Positions 13,982-14,481 of a DNA stretch of 14,481 nt are shown one piece after another. How positions within the stretch are numbered: the stretch's first letter is position 1; every line of letters starts with the position of its first letter. Below the pieces are notes generated by a model that made no database searches, was not told the DNA's origin, and saw nothing but the letters and a program-made list of their open reading frames with translations. A program made the position numbers and the translations under genes. The stretch covers positions 1 through 14,481 of the forward strand of contig CAMFNC010000094.1 of NCBI GenBank assembly GCA_945965245.1, read 5' to 3'. This DNA comes from an uncultured Porphyromonas sp. (GTDB lineage: Bacteria; Bacteroidota; Bacteroidia; Bacteroidales; Porphyromonadaceae).

Positions 13982-14022
13982 GGGCGCATCGGGTGCAAAA
14001 CAATTCCCGATGCGCTCTTTTT
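13982..14022 (+). terminator. Intrinsic terminator after hpf
   Basis: A 12-bp stem with one G-U pair (13982-13993 with 14006-14017) and a 12-nt loop is followed by five T at 14018-14022. It lies 26 nt after the stop codon. Confidence 0.92.
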
Positions 14023-14088
14023 GAGGGGAGGTGACACCTCTTGAATAGTCAAATTTGAGATAGAAGCGCAAAAAAAAGTAGGTGAATG

Positions 14089-14119
14089 TTTGGCAGAATA
14101 TAAAAAGTAGCTATATTTG
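14089..14119 (+). promoter_or_regulatory. Strong promoter for the tRNA-tuf transcript
   Basis: TTTG at 14089-14092 and TATATTTG at 14112-14119 are 19 bp apart, an exact fit to the Bacteroidota sigma-70-type consensus. Transcription would start near 14126, about 60 nt ahead of tRNA-Tyr. Confidence 0.85.
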
Positions 14120-14185
14120 CACCCGATTACTCACTTTGTGAAAACTGATGGAGTCCGAGAGGTTCAGAAGTGCGTAAGTAAACAA

Positions 14186-14268
14186 GGGCAGTTACCAGAG
14201 TGGCCAAATGGGGCTGACTGTAACTCAGCTGGCTTACGCCTTCGGTGGTTCGAATCCATCACTGCCCA
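14186..14268 (+). tRNA. tRNA-Tyr (anticodon GTA)
   Basis: Acceptor stem GGGCAGT (14186-14192) pairs with ACTGCCC (14261-14267), with discriminator A at 14268. The anticodon stem GCTGA/TCAGC encloses CTGTAAC, giving anticodon GTA at 14220-14222. There is a long variable arm, as required for a class II tRNA such as tyrosine, and a T loop TTCGAAT. No CCA is encoded. Confidence 0.95.
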
Positions 14269-14287
14269 CTCTTTTTCAGATCATATT

Positions 14288-14359
<72 letters not shown>

Positions 14360-14407
14360 CTGGTCGACGTAGAAGCAAAACTTACTTAAAAAAGAATAAA
14401 AAAAGTT

Positions 14408-14481
14408 ATGGCAAAAGAACATTTCAACAGAACTAAGCCGCACGTAAACATTGGTACCATCGGTCACGTTGACCACGGTAA
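14408..14481 (+). CDS. tuf: Elongation factor Tu (3' end beyond window)
   Basis: GTPase that delivers aminoacyl-tRNA to the ribosome. Only the first 24 codons are inside the window: MAKEHFNRTKPHVNIGTIGHVDHG, which contains the start of the G1 P-loop GHVDHGK. The ATG is preceded by an A-rich stretch with no Shine-Dalgarno sequence. It follows tRNA-Tyr and tRNA-Thr and is probably transcribed with them from the promoter at 14089-14119. Confidence 0.97.
   Translation, partial: MAKEHFNRTKPHVNIGTIGHVDHG

Overview
The window reads as chromosomal core DNA of a Bacteroidota bacterium, most likely order Bacteroidales. The reasons are promoters of the TAnnTTTG (-7) type, starts that mostly lack Shine-Dalgarno sequences, a DksA/TraR-lspA-DUF4296 lipoprotein gene string, a PadR-PspC gene pair, and the order rpsU - tyrosine recombinase - hpf - tRNA - tuf. 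I see no phage, insertion sequence, CRISPR array or defence island. The species is not identified.

Layout. (1) 2-1657: fhs (formate-tetrahydrofolate ligase), cut at its 5' end by the window edge and closed by a hairpin terminator. (2) 1658-2277: AT-rich intergenic DNA with three TATGCATA palindromes spaced exactly 22 bp apart, then the ileS promoter and leader. (3) 2278-8483: a probable operon of ileS, a zinc-ligand-poor DksA/TraR protein, lspA, a DUF4296 lipoprotein, a small unknown protein and an FlK-like hotdog thioesterase. It ends at a very long hairpin shared with the convergent operon. (4) 8566-10001, minus strand: padR and a PspC-domain membrane protein, joined by an ATGA overlap. (5) 10002-10428: divergent regulatory region with a second three-site array, again at exactly 22-bp spacing, upstream of mdh. 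(6) 10429-11427: malate dehydrogenase and terminator. (7) 11569-11933: a small lipoprotein gene that appears frameshifted. (8) 12113-14481: rpsU, a Xer-type tyrosine recombinase fused in frame to the ribosome hibernation factor HPF/RaiA, then tRNA-Tyr, tRNA-Thr and the first codons of tuf, each block with its own promoter or terminator.

How the genes relate. Most are housekeeping genes for one-carbon metabolism (fhs), the TCA or fermentative branch (mdh), translation (ileS, rpsU, hpf, tRNAs, tuf) and lipoprotein maturation (lspA next to a lipoprotein substrate). The least ordinary points are the paired 22-bp-phased palindrome arrays upstream of ileS and mdh, which suggest one shared multimeric regulator; the recombinase-HPF fusion with no stop codon between the parts; and an IleRS whose class I HIGH motif reads GIHH. 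The GIHH motif is the swapped signature associated with mupirocin hyper-resistance in type 2 IleRS.
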